Assembly: GCA_900129675.1 (NCBI GenBank) | Contig: FSRD01000001.1 | Location: 2,283,501 to 2,347,500 of the forward strand | Origin: Bradyrhizobium erythrophlei | GTDB taxonomy: Bacteria; Pseudomonadota; Alphaproteobacteria; Rhizobiales; Xanthobacteraceae | Length of the DNA stretch: 64,000 nt | Reading direction: 5' to 3' | Part shown: positions 1 to 8,269 of the stretch, piece by piece | Numbering within the stretch: position 1 is the first letter of the stretch | Layout: each line of letters begins with the position of its first letter | Made by a program: the position numbers and the translations under genes | Notes under the pieces: generated by a model | Told to the model about the DNA's origin: nothing | Seen by the model: only the letters and a program-made list of their open reading frames with translations | Database searches by the model: none

Positions 1-375
1 GAGAGGCGAATCGGGAGACGCGAAGCTTGAGACACGAATTTGGCGGATTGTTGCCATTTTGGCCGGGCTTGTCACGTTGGAACCGGGCATTTTTCTCGCG
101 CGGGTTGCGCGCTTATATCCCGGATGTGACCGATGGAACATAGCCGCGCACCGTTGGAATTGTTGCGGAAATTCAAACGAACGACCCGCGAGCCTCAGCG
201 GTGGGCGAGATCAGAGCGAAACCGGCGCTGCGCCAAAAACGGAACTCATGGAACCCGTTGTGCTGGCGAGGCTGAAAAGTGTCGGGTAAAGCAATAGCAG
301 GCAACGAGCGGTCTTCAACAGTTCCTCAACCGTTCTTGGGGTTGACCAAACCTGTTCGCCTGAATTGCCGAAGGG
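1..375. other. Left-edge region without a supportable gene
   Basis: I see no convincing coding region here. The short open frames have no recognisable domain, no good ribosome-binding site and no signal peptide. The stretch may hold the promoter of the downstream hydroxylase-like gene, but no clear promoter or operator motif stood out. Confidence 0.4.
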
Positions 376-996
376 GTGGAGGCGATACCAAAAAGGGCGC
401 GGGGGATGTTCTTCGTATTCGTTCGTCATGGCGGTGTCGCGGCGCTGCTGCTGGGCGTGGCCGCCGAAGCGCTGGCTTGGCTGTTCGGCGCCGTGGCGCT
501 GCAACCCGTCATGATCGTGCTTGGCGCGCTGCTGTTCTATCTCAGCGAATACGGCATGCACCGTTTTGCCTTTCACGCAGCCCCGCTGTCATGGCCGCCG
601 GCGCGCCGGCTGCAGCACCGTCTGCATTACGACCACCATGTCGAGCCGAACCGGCTGGATTTGCTGTTCCTGCCGCTCTGGTTCCTGATGCCGAACCTCG
701 CCGTCGCCGCCGGGCTGTTCGCGCTGGTGTTCGGGATCGATGCCGCGGCCTCCGGCCTGCTCGGGATGATGCTGGCGATCCTGCATTACGAATGGGTGCA
801 CTACATCGCGCATATTCCCTACCGGCCGCGCACGCGGCTCGGCCGCTGGACCAAGCAGTACCACCTGCGTCATCATTTCATCAGCGAGAAGCACTGGTTC
901 GGCGTCAGCAATCCCACGCTCGACGGTGTGTTCGGGACCTTTCGCGGCCCCGGCGCCAACGAAAAAAGCGCCACGACGCGCAAGCTCCATTCCTGA
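376..996 (+). CDS. Sterol desaturase / fatty acid hydroxylase family membrane protein
   Basis: A 206-residue integral membrane protein of the fatty acid hydroxylase superfamily, which uses a di-iron centre held by histidines to hydroxylate or desaturate lipid chains. The histidine boxes are visible: YGMHRFAFH near residue 60, HRLHYDHH near 80, HYEWVHYIAH near 140 and YHLRHHF near 160. Hydrophobic stretches lie between them. The call rests on this histidine pattern; the substrate cannot be read from sequence. The start is uncertain: a GTG at 376 follows a GA-rich stretch, and an ATG at 406 would remove ten residues without touching a motif. It stands alone, with the next gene convergent on the other strand. 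Confidence 0.75.
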   Translation: MEAIPKRARGMFFVFVRHGGVAALLLGVAAEALAWLFGAVALQPVMIVLGALLFYLSEYGMHRFAFHAAPLSWPPARRLQHRLHYDHHVEPNRLDLLFLPLWFLMPNLAVAAGLFALVFGIDAAASGLLGMMLAILHYEWVHYIAHIPYRPRTRLGRWTKQYHLRHHFISEKHWFGVSNPTLDGVFGTFRGPGANEKSATTRKLHS

Positions 997-1089
997 AGCG
1001 AAGGCCTCCCGGTCCGCAGGCTCCAGCGGGATAGAGCGGCGGTTTCCCGCCCGGATCGCCTCATCGGACCTCGTCAATCGCCAAGCCAG

Positions 1090-2035
1090 CTATTTCAGCT
1101 TTTCGAGATTGAATTTGGGCTGTCCAGACGAGAAAATACGTCCAGCCAGTTTGGCGTCCTTCTTCAGAAAATCGATTCGCTTTCTGAAGAGACTATCCTG
1201 GTGGAGGTGATCTTGATCGTAGCCAAAGACCAGCAACTTGACTGACGTATCAATCGAGAGGCGCTCGGGCGAGGTGCAGACAGCCTTCACCAACCGCGTG
1301 GCTTCCGAGAGCCGCCAAATTCCGGCAGACATTGATGTACGCTTTGTGGATGTTTGTCTCGTTGTCCCGAAGAAAATCATCGTATTTTTGCATCTGATCA
1401 ACAATCTCGGGCTTGCCCTTGCTGTTCTGCCGAAGGCGCGGATCGGAGGCCAGTTTTGCTTCGTAGAACCTCACCAATATCTTGCCGCCGGAGTCGTGTA
1501 GCGCTGCCAGGTCGATGCGCGGCGCGCTTTGCTTTCCGTCACCATTAGTCTTTGTGAATGCGATTTCGAGATCGATGACGGACGGGTTCCTTCGCGCGAT
1601 TTCATGGACGCCCTGCTTTTCGGCGCCGGAATATGTTCGCGCCGCTGCCGCAAGCTCCCTTACGGTTTCGGCAGGCGTGTATTTCGTTTGCACAATTTTG
1701 GCCGGGTCGAGCTCCTTTCCCCCCATATGGAACTCGTTGCCGTCGAATCGAACGTACTCTTTTCCGGCAGGCAGACTGGGCTTCAGCAAATATTTGTAAT
1801 GAAGCTCGACCAGAGGATTCCCGGCCTTATCCACCCCGGTTGAAGTGCTGGACCCAATTTTGAAAACACTCTGTCCCTGGGCATAGATGTTCAGGTAGCC
1901 GGCGCGGATGGCAATAAGCAGGTCTTTGCTGGCAAGCACATCTTGCCACCAGTTCGTCGGCCCTCTCCGGCTCTCGGAGAGCTTTCCCAGCGACTCCAGC
2001 AGTTCCTTCGACAAATATCTCTCAAATTTGGCCAC
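1090..2035 (-). pseudogene. RecB-like (PD-(D/E)XK) nuclease-like protein, frameshifted
   Basis: The first 240 residues read cleanly, then the frame is lost near position 1312; a second frame continues with coding-like sequence to a stop at 1090. Restoring one base in a CCGCC run gives one protein of about 315 residues. The core fits a RecB/Cas4-type nuclease: Glu157 (IDLEIAF), Asp175 (RIDLAAL), Glu192 and Lys194 (FYEAKL), then Gln214-x3-Tyr218 (DQMQKY), the QxxxY motif of that family. Its start overlaps the end of the MBL nuclease gene by 14 bp, so the two are probably co-transcribed. The break may be real decay or a sequencing error. The nuclease assignment is by motif only. Confidence 0.55.
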
Positions 2036-3290
2036 TTGCTACCTCTATCCATTCGCCATCGTTGTGAATGCTTACGTTCTCGAACAGGGCTGGAAACCTG
2101 TCGCGCTCGAATGTGTGAATTGGCACCAATTTCCTGGCTCCGACCGCCGATGCGAGGCGTTTCAAATCCGAGGGACTGGCGTGCCCCGATGTATGAACAA
2201 CCTCAAAAGGAATGTTTTTCAGGGCGCACGTCTCGACCAGTTTCTTGCCGGGGCCGTCTTTGAGGTATCCATCCCATTGGGACCAAATCACGCGAGCGCC
2301 CTGCAACGCGCCGACTTTTTCAAGATCGTCCAACATCCAGCCGCGAAACAGCATGGCCAGAGCGCCCGACCTGGCCGATAGCTCGTCGGGCCAGATTCGG
2401 AGGCCCCGATAGCTGTCGACAATCGACGCGATGCCTTTCCGGACCAGCTGGCGCCGCTGCGACTGCGGAAGATAGACCGCGATGTTGGTCCAGTCCGAGG
2501 TTGGCTTCGGAATGGAGTCGTGATCGATCGCCTTGAGAATTTCAGCGGCATAGGCGTCGACCAGAAGAACCCGCCCGGATCGCTTGCAGGCTCGATAGAT
2601 GGACACAACCCGGTCTATATTTTGCGCCGAGCATGCAACAAGGGCCATTCCGGAAGTGTGCTTGAAGCGGTCCACGAACACCTCTTCGAGCTCCTGCTCG
2701 GTCGGAAACTGCTGATGTTCAGCAAGGCGTCCAAGGCTGGATCCCTCCATCAGCATCAGATCGACATTGCGCGGCGGAGCATGGAGGAGAGCGTCAAACA
2801 ATTTGGACTTCCGGCCGTGTGCCCTGAAATCCCCTGAATAGAACAGTCGCTGATCGTCCGCCTCGACGCTGATCGCGTATGCATCGAACCCTGAATGGTC
2901 CATGAGGTAGGGCGTTAGCTTGAATGGCCCGATTTCGAGCGTTTTTCGATGTTCGAGGAAGGTCGAAACTTCCGGACTGAAGGTATCGGGCACAAAATCA
3001 GAAGCCGCTTTCAGGATCTGAGACGTGACCTTGCCCATCACGAATGGCACATCCGATCTAACCTTCGGCATGAGACCCCAATGGTCCCGATGCCCGTGAG
3101 ACAGCACGATCGCGAGCAGACTGGAGGATGTTCCGGTAAGGCCGGCTACATCAGGCAACGGTATCGAAGCCAGATCAGGTGCGGTCAGCGGCAGGCCGAG
3201 ATCCAGCAGGATCCGGTACCCTGAACTTTCAACCTCAATACACGAACCGCCAATTTCGTTCGATCCCCGGTGAATTCGAATTCGCACCAC
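2022..3290 (-). CDS. MBL-fold beta-CASP-like nuclease (RNase J/CPSF-like)
   Basis: A 422-residue metallo-beta-lactamase-fold hydrolase. Visible metal ligands are HGHRDH at residues 65-70, His132 in DHSGF, and Asp154 in YSGDF. A beta-CASP-like insert seems to run from about residue 210 to 350, followed by HTSGH (366-370) and PIHT (390-393), as in RNase J and CPSF-type RNA nucleases. It lacks a C-terminal RNase J domain and is shorter than RNase J, so it is probably a specialised relative, not the housekeeping enzyme. It is first in a two-gene unit with the RecB-like nuclease gene. A nucleic-acid processing or defence role is inferred from that pairing. Confidence 0.75.
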   Translation of the reverse strand: MVRIRIHRGSNEIGGSCIEVESSGYRILLDLGLPLTAPDLASIPLPDVAGLTGTSSSLLAIVLSHGHRDHWGLMPKVRSDVPFVMGKVTSQILKAASDFVPDTFSPEVSTFLEHRKTLEIGPFKLTPYLMDHSGFDAYAISVEADDQRLFYSGDFRAHGRKSKLFDALLHAPPRNVDLMLMEGSSLGRLAEHQQFPTEQELEEVFVDRFKHTSGMALVACSAQNIDRVVSIYRACKRSGRVLLVDAYAAEILKAIDHDSIPKPTSDWTNIAVYLPQSQRRQLVRKGIASIVDSYRGLRIWPDELSARSGALAMLFRGWMLDDLEKVGALQGARVIWSQWDGYLKDGPGKKLVETCALKNIPFEVVHTSGHASPSDLKRLASAVGARKLVPIHTFERDRFPALFENVSIHNDGEWIEVASGQI

Positions 3291-3606
3291 GTCCCCTCAA
3301 AGCGCCCGAAATCCAATAAGAGCACTGCTCTTATGCAGCAAGCACCACCCCAAATCGTGAGCAATATCCAACGAACGAATACGGCTGACGATAGGCGCGG
3401 TATCTGACCGACAGGATATCCCAAGGAACCTGGAGCCCTTCCGTCCCTCGCCGTAGAACCAGAAGATGCCGATCCTGGTACTGTGCGAGAAATCGTTATG
3501 CATTCATCTATATTCAAACGAGGCCCCGAGAAATTTACACGTTATGGAATTTTTTTGAAAAATATTGTTGTTTTCGCGGGCCGCAACTCATGACATCGGT
3601 TGGACC
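3291..3606. promoter_or_regulatory. AT-richer divergent intergenic region
   Basis: This gap separates the MBL nuclease (minus strand) from the metallophosphoesterase (plus strand), so it must hold two outward promoters. It is visibly AT-richer than its surroundings around 3530-3570, with runs of T and A. No palindrome convincing enough to call an operator was seen. Confidence 0.3.
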
Positions 3607-4326
3607 ATGACCGGAATTGATGAAGCCGCGGGGCACGAGGTTACGTTTGCCATCGGGGACATTCATGGATGCCGGAAAAAGCTGCTGGCGCTACTGCGTT
3701 GCTGCGGGGCGATCGCACAGGCCAGAAAGGTGAAATATGTATTCCTCGGGGACTATGTTGACCGCGGCCCCGAAGCGTGCGGCGTCGTGGATCTGCTGAT
3801 TGAGCGGCAGCGCCGGAATCCCGGCGGGATCATCTGCCTTCGAGGCAATCACGAGCAGATGCTGCTTGCAGCGAGTCATCCGGACCGTTCGGATCAGGAC
3901 CTCATGATGTGGATGGAAAATGGCGGACGGCAGACGCTCGCAAGCTATGGCTGCGACGACCCATGCGATATTCCCGCGGCTCACCTCGCCTGGTTCCGAT
4001 CACTTCCGCTCACTCACGCAGAAGCCGGTCGGATGTATGTGCACGCAGGCGTACGTCCTGACATTCCCCTGAATGCCCAGACCGAAGAGGATCTGCTCTG
4101 GATCCGCGAACCCTTCCTGTCGTCCGATCAGACGCACGAGGCGTTCATTGTGCATGGGCACACGCCGGTCAGATTGCCCGACCTCAGGGCCAACCGGCTC
4201 AATCTCGATACCGGTGCCTGCTTTGGAGGACCATTGACCGCTGCCATGTTCGAGGATCAGCAATGGCCTGCGATGTTCATCAACGATCTGCGGGTGGCGT
4301 CATGGCCCGATCCTCCAGGGGTCTGA
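3607..4326 (+). CDS. Metallophosphoesterase (Ser/Thr protein phosphatase-like)
   Basis: A 239-residue soluble phosphatase of the PPP/metallophosphoesterase family. The diagnostic motifs come in order: GDIHGC near residue 16, GDYVDRGPE near 46, and RGNHEQ near 78, with later histidines in VHAGV and VHGHTPV completing the di-metal site. The length fits the lambda-phosphatase/ApaH-like group. A TTG at 3565 would add 14 residues, but the ATG at 3607 puts the GDIHG motif at the usual distance from the start. The substrate (phosphoprotein or dinucleotide polyphosphate) is not decidable. It looks monocistronic. Confidence 0.8.
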   Translation: MTGIDEAAGHEVTFAIGDIHGCRKKLLALLRCCGAIAQARKVKYVFLGDYVDRGPEACGVVDLLIERQRRNPGGIICLRGNHEQMLLAASHPDRSDQDLMMWMENGGRQTLASYGCDDPCDIPAAHLAWFRSLPLTHAEAGRMYVHAGVRPDIPLNAQTEEDLLWIREPFLSSDQTHEAFIVHGHTPVRLPDLRANRLNLDTGACFGGPLTAAMFEDQQWPAMFINDLRVASWPDPPGV

Positions 4327-4542
4327 GGGCCGGCCATGAACGGTGAGCCGGCGGGATTCGGGCACAGTTTCGATTGTGCCTGGGCGGGCATCTTTCCGGC
4401 ATCGACGCCGGCGATCCCGCGGGGTTTTGGGAAGGCGTTGAAATCGGCGGGGCGCGCGGGCGCGGGTGGTCCTGAAGGCTGGTGATTGCCCGCGCGCTCT
4501 GCTATTTAGCGCCCATGCACCCGCCTCTCGCGGCGGGTTCGC

Positions 4543-4619
4543 GGTCCCGTAGCTCAGCCGGATAGAGCGACGGTTTCCTAAACCGTAGGTCGCATGTTCG
4601 AGTCATGCCGGGATCGCCA
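4543..4619 (+). tRNA. tRNA-Arg (anticodon CCT)
   Basis: The 77-nt sequence folds as a complete cloverleaf. The acceptor stem GGTCCCG pairs with CGGGATC (one G-T pair). The anticodon stem ACGGT/ACCGT encloses the seven-base loop TTCCTAA, giving anticodon CCT for the AGG codon. The T arm GCATG-TTCGAGT-CATGC is intact. Discriminator G is followed by an encoded CCA. Confidence 0.95.
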
Positions 4620-5340
4620 GCATCAGTACGTAAAGCTCAATAGAATTGGCGTTTCTCGATTTTCTCCGTTTGTTCGACGGCCGATTCAGGCGCCGATTGC
4701 CTGATTCCGTCTGCTCCGCCCAGTCCGTGTAATTACAAGCAGTTGCGTGGGTACTGTCTGTTCCAAGCAACACGGATGCAACACGGGGAGGTCGAGTTTG
4801 GGTGCCGCAATGCCGCGTGAATATGCGTTGACAAGCGGTGGATGAGTCCGCCAGCTCAAAATCGTCGGATGGGTCGGCTTCAATATCCGGAAGATGCTTT
4901 ATTTGATCCGTGCCGCGTAGCCAGCGTTGAAGCCGCTGGGGGGTGCATCGTGATCGTGTCGTCCGGATAGGCTCTTGCGTTACGCGCCCGGCAACCTGTT
5001 TGTCGCGTTCGTTGCTGCAGGCATTGTCGAGGGCGGATGGCCAAGCCTCTTCGGCTGCTTCGGCGCCGTGACGACAATGCTAGTCACGAAGCGCGAGTGG
5101 GCAGCCTTGGGGGTAGCAGCCTTGGGGGTTGGGTTCTCCTTGGCCGCATTGATCTCCGCCCTGCAGTGATCGCAAGTTTGCGTCGGAGAGCGGCGCCAGC
5201 GGTAAATGCCGCGGTGGTTCGTGAAAATTGAGGCCGGGTAGGCGCTGCGCGACTTCAACGGTCAAATCTCAAAAAATCGTCTTGGTCGGGCTGAAATCTC
5301 CGATTTTTGTGCTTGCAAAACGTAAAGTCGCGCTATATTC
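4620..5340. other. Gene-poor region after tRNA-Arg
   Basis: About 720 bp with no confident gene apart from one weak small candidate near its right end. tRNA-Arg genes are common integration sites, and such flanks often hold remnants of departed elements, but I found no second copy of the tRNA 3' end, no integrase remnant and no clear repeat. A short direct repeat (GCAGCCTTGGGGGT type) occurs twice near 5100-5130. Confidence 0.35.
4975..5169 (+). CDS. Possible small hydrophobic protein
   Basis: A 64-residue open frame starting with TTG. The predicted peptide has two hydrophobic stretches (about residues 5-30 and 44-63) separated by a TKRE segment, compatible with a two-helix membrane peptide. 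There is no convincing ribosome-binding site, no recognised family and a rare start codon, so it may be chance. It lies between tRNA-Arg and the ArsR operon on the same strand as both. Confidence 0.2.
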   Translation: MRYAPGNLFVAFVAAGIVEGGWPSLFGCFGAVTTMLVTKREWAALGVAALGVGFSLAALISALQ

Positions 5341-5367
5341 AACCAATAGGTTATCAACTGATTGGTT
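5341..5367. promoter_or_regulatory. Inverted repeat at the arsR-type promoter, probable ArsR operator
   Basis: AACCAAT (5341-5347) and its exact reverse complement ATTGGTT (5361-5367) are separated by 13 bp; allowing one mismatch, the arms extend to ten bases. The repeat ends seven bases before the ATG of the ArsR-family gene and follows a TATATT sequence that could be a -10 box. This is where an autoregulating ArsR repressor would bind. Binding is inferred. Confidence 0.55.
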
Positions 5368-5373
5368 TAATAC

Positions 5374-5721
5374 ATGCCCGCGGACCCGCTCAGCGCGACC
5401 CTCTTTGCACTCTCCGATGCCACACGGCGGGGCCTCCTTGCCCGTTTGGCGACAGGCGACACAACCGTAAGTGAGTTGGCAAAGCCCTACGACATGAGCC
5501 TCGCGGCCATCTCGAAGCATCTCAAGGTACTCGAAACCGCGGGCCTGATTTCGCGCGGCCGAGAGGCCCAGTGGCGGCCTTGCCACCTCGAGGCTGCGCC
5601 ACTTCGAGATGTTTTCGAATGGCTCGATAGCTACCGACGCTTTTGGGACAGCAGCCTCGATAGCCTGGCTGACTATTTGGCGGTCATGCAGAGGCAGGGC
5701 TCCGGTGACCCCGGGTCCTAG
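5374..5721 (+). CDS. ArsR/SmtB-family transcriptional regulator
   Basis: A 115-residue winged-helix regulator. The helix-turn-helix is clear around residues 30-65 (TVSELAKPYDMSLAAISKHLKVLE), followed by a wing ending in GREAQWRPC. It lacks the cysteine-rich metal motif of classical ArsR, and belongs with the ArsR proteins that precede SRPBCC (AHSA1-like) genes. The N terminus starts directly with the fold (LFALSDATRRGLLARLA). It is first in a four-gene operon and probably represses it through the inverted repeat just upstream. The inducing signal is unknown. Confidence 0.88.
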   Translation: MPADPLSATLFALSDATRRGLLARLATGDTTVSELAKPYDMSLAAISKHLKVLETAGLISRGREAQWRPCHLEAAPLRDVFEWLDSYRRFWDSSLDSLADYLAVMQRQGSGDPGS

Positions 5722-5778
5722 GTTCGGGTGAATTGCGAGCCGACAATCTCAACTCGAAATCAACGGAGGACAATTTCA

Positions 5779-6258
5779 GTGTCATCAGTAGTCGACGCCA
5801 GTTCACTCAACGAACCCGTGGTCATCGTCACCCGCATGCTCGATGCGCCGCGCGGCTTGGTCTGGGACGCCATTACAGATCCGAAGCATGTCGCGCATTG
5901 GTACGGTGGTCCGGGATTTACCAGCCCGGTATGTGAGATGGACGTAAAGCCGGGCGGAATCTGGCGGCATGTCATGCAAGCCCCCAACGGCGCTCAGTTC
6001 ACGATCAACAGTGTGTTTCTTGAGGTCGTCGAACCAGAGCGGCTGGTCTGGAAAACCATCAAAGATGAAAATCGCAAGCCGGCTCCGCCGACGGCGGTCA
6101 ACACGGTCACTCTGGAAGAGCAGGGCGGTCAGACGAAGTGGACACTCGTCGCGCGCTTCGATTCGATCGCCGACCGCGACATCTCCGCAGGAATGGGCTT
6201 CGGCAAGATGATCGGCATGGGAGCGGATCGCCTTGCAGAGCACCTCAGGACGATGTGA
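5779..6258 (+). CDS. SRPBCC (AHSA1-like) domain protein
   Basis: A 159-residue single-domain protein of the Bet v1/START-like SRPBCC fold, AHSA1 branch. Typical marks are the opening strand VIVTRMLDAPRGLVWDA, then HVAHWYGGPGF, DVKPGGIWRH and the WTLVARF strand near the end. Such proteins bind hydrophobic ligands in a deep cavity. The GTG start at 5779 is chosen because GGAGGA lies nine bases upstream (5765-5770); an earlier frame start lacks one. It follows the ArsR gene by 57 bp, a frequent pairing in alphaproteobacteria. The ligand is unknown. Confidence 0.85.
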   Translation: MSSVVDASSLNEPVVIVTRMLDAPRGLVWDAITDPKHVAHWYGGPGFTSPVCEMDVKPGGIWRHVMQAPNGAQFTINSVFLEVVEPERLVWKTIKDENRKPAPPTAVNTVTLEEQGGQTKWTLVARFDSIADRDISAGMGFGKMIGMGADRLAEHLRTM

Positions 6259-6324
6259 GGCGACGAACGCCGACTGTCATTCTTATTGCGGGCATGGCCC
6301 GTCAACTACGCTAGGGGCAATTGC

Positions 6325-6744
6325 ATGAGTGTAGAATCCAGGATGGTAACCGCTTCAAGATCGATGCTCTGGATAGGGTGGATCATGAGCGGCATCGTGG
6401 TGCTGTTTCTTCTCTTCGACGGCATCACCAAGTTGATAATGATCGATCCGGTGGTGGATGCGACGATACGAATCGGATTTCCGCTGGATGTGATACGGCC
6501 ACTCGGGATCGTTTGTCTTGCCTGCGCCATTTTGTATGCAATCCCACGCACGGCCATTTTAGGAGCGATCCTACTTACGGGTTTTTTGGGAGGCGCCGTC
6601 GCGAGCAAAGTACGATTGGAGGATCCGCTTTTCAGCCAGGTTCTGTTCGGCGTCTATGTCGGCGTCCTCGCCTGGGCAGGACTCTACCTGCGCGATGGCC
6701 GGCTGCGCTCGCTTATTCCCCTCCGCCGCGGCCCGAGATCATGA
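6325..6744 (+). CDS. DoxX-like integral membrane protein
   Basis: A 139-residue protein with four hydrophobic segments (about residues 13-34, 48-66, 70-88 and 100-118), matching the DoxX/DoxD-like four-helix fold. It has the FDGITKL and FPLDVIRPLGI segments usual for DoxX-like proteins next to ArsR/SRPBCC genes. The ATG at 6325 is preferred to an upstream in-frame ATG because it begins right before the first membrane helix. Its stop overlaps the start of the next gene in an ATGA junction, supporting co-translation. No enzymatic activity is established for these small members. Confidence 0.75.
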   Translation: MSVESRMVTASRSMLWIGWIMSGIVVLFLLFDGITKLIMIDPVVDATIRIGFPLDVIRPLGIVCLACAILYAIPRTAILGAILLTGFLGGAVASKVRLEDPLFSQVLFGVYVGVLAWAGLYLRDGRLRSLIPLRRGPRS

Positions 6745-7550
6745 GTCCGGGGTCAGATGCTGTGCAAAAAGTAATTTCGAAAGACGGAACCGCAATTGCC
6801 TTTGATCGGTCGGGGAAAGGACCCGCGATCATCCTGGTGGACGGTGCACTATGCAGCCGATCTTTCGGACCGACTCCGAAATTAGCTCCGCTGCTCTCAA
6901 AGCACTTCACCGTATTCACTTATGATCGTCGTGGCCGGGGTGATAGCGGCGACACCGCGCCGTATTCGAAAGAACGCGAGGTCGAAGATATCGATGCCCT
7001 GATCAGGGAAGCTGGCGGATCAGCGTTCGTGACAGGTCACTCTTCCGGGGCGGCTCTTTGCCTGCTGGCGGCTGCGTGCGGTCTCAACATCTCGAAACTC
7101 GCGCTCTACGAGCCGCCGTTTATGGTCTCCAACGAAGGCCGCAAACCACCTGCCGACCACGAAACGCGTCTCAGAGAGTTAGTCCACGGGGGGCGCCGAG
7201 GTGACGCGGTGCGGTTCTTCATGAAAGATGTCGTGGGCATGCCTGCGGTGTTCGCCGCCGCAATGCGGTTGATGTTTCCGATTTGGTCGAAACTCAAGGC
7301 TGTCGCGCATACGCTACCCTACGATGCCGCTGTCATGGGAGACTACACGCTGCCGGCCGAGCGGATTGCTTCGGTGACAATGCCGCTGCTTGTAATGGAT
7401 GGTGAGAAGAGCGATGTGCGGCTCCGCCATGCGGTGCGGGCAGTTGCCGAAGCTCTGCCCAATGCGGAGCACCTTACCCTCAAAGGTCAGACTCACAACG
7501 TTTCTGCGGCAACCCTTACTCCCGTGTTGGTGAAGTTCTTCGTCGGCTGA
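6741..7550 (+). CDS. Alpha/beta-fold hydrolase
   Basis: A 269-residue alpha/beta hydrolase. The nucleophile elbow GHSSGAA is near residue 99, the acid is probably the Asp in VMDGEKSD and the base the His in GQTHNVS near the C terminus; the order Ser-Asp-His and spacing fit the fold. The early strand has IILVDGAL instead of the usual HG oxyanion motif, a common variant in this subgroup. It is last in the ArsR operon and overlaps the DoxX-like gene by four bases. The substrate cannot be inferred. Confidence 0.85.
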   Translation: MSPGSDAVQKVISKDGTAIAFDRSGKGPAIILVDGALCSRSFGPTPKLAPLLSKHFTVFTYDRRGRGDSGDTAPYSKEREVEDIDALIREAGGSAFVTGHSSGAALCLLAAACGLNISKLALYEPPFMVSNEGRKPPADHETRLRELVHGGRRGDAVRFFMKDVVGMPAVFAAAMRLMFPIWSKLKAVAHTLPYDAAVMGDYTLPAERIASVTMPLLVMDGEKSDVRLRHAVRAVAEALPNAEHLTLKGQTHNVSAATLTPVLVKFFVG

Positions 7551-7623
7551 AAACTGCTTCTTTCCGCGATGTGGGGCTGCCACGACTGCAGCTTGGGCTT
7601 CCAATCTTGACGACGAGCAAAGA

Positions 7624-8157
7624 ATGACAAGTGGCGAGAATAGGATTGCGCTCTTTATCGATGGCGCCAACCTCCATGCAGCTGCCAAGACGCTCGGCTT
7701 CGACATCGATTACAGCCGCCTGCTGAAGGAATTTCAGAGCCGCGGGTCGTTGGTGCGCGCATTTTATTACACGGTGATCATCGAGGATCAGGAATTTTCC
7801 TCGGTCCGGCCTTTGGTCGATTGGCTGGACTACAACGGCTTTACCGTCGTCACGAAACCAGCAAGGGAGTTCGACGACGGAAAGGGCCGCCGCAAGGTGA
7901 GGGGCAACATGGATATCGAACTCGCGGTCGGTGCGATGGAACTCGCCGAGCACGTCGATCAGATCGTGCTGTTTTCCGGCGACGGCGACTTCCGTTCATT
8001 GGTCGAAGCGGTGCAACGCCGCGGCGTCAAGGCTACCGTGGTCTCGACGATTTCGAGCCAGCCGCCGATGATCGCTGACGAACTGCGGCGCCAGGCCGAC
8101 GTCTTCCTCGATCTGGTGGAACTGCAATCCAAGATCAGCCGCGCGCGGGATCGATAA
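7624..8157 (+). CDS. NYN-domain (LabA/DUF88-like) putative ribonuclease
   Basis: A 177-residue NYN-domain protein of the PIN-like nuclease superfamily. The acidic metal-binding residues are visible in FIDGANLH (near 12), NMDIELAVGAME (near 98) and LFSGDGDFRSLVEA (near 120), in the order expected for LabA/DUF88 proteins. The C-terminal ELRRQADVFLDL motif is also typical. The family is thought to act on RNA, but no substrate is fixed for this branch. It starts 73 bp after the hydrolase gene and may be read from its own promoter. Confidence 0.88.
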   Translation: MTSGENRIALFIDGANLHAAAKTLGFDIDYSRLLKEFQSRGSLVRAFYYTVIIEDQEFSSVRPLVDWLDYNGFTVVTKPAREFDDGKGRRKVRGNMDIELAVGAMELAEHVDQIVLFSGDGDFRSLVEAVQRRGVKATVVSTISSQPPMIADELRRQADVFLDLVELQSKISRARDR

Positions 8158-8269
8158 CGGAAGCCCGCAATTATCGCGGCTTCGACCTGATGGCGTCGTC
8201 GCAGGGAGGAAAAAGCCGAGCGAACTTCCGCGATGAACGTAGAGGCGGGATCGCGCATAACAACGGCTT

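Noticed and set aside
4543..5373. The tRNA-Arg with its gene-poor flank as an attachment site of a genomic island.
   Set aside because: No integrase and no second copy of the tRNA 3' end was found in the window. The idea remains possible but unsupported.
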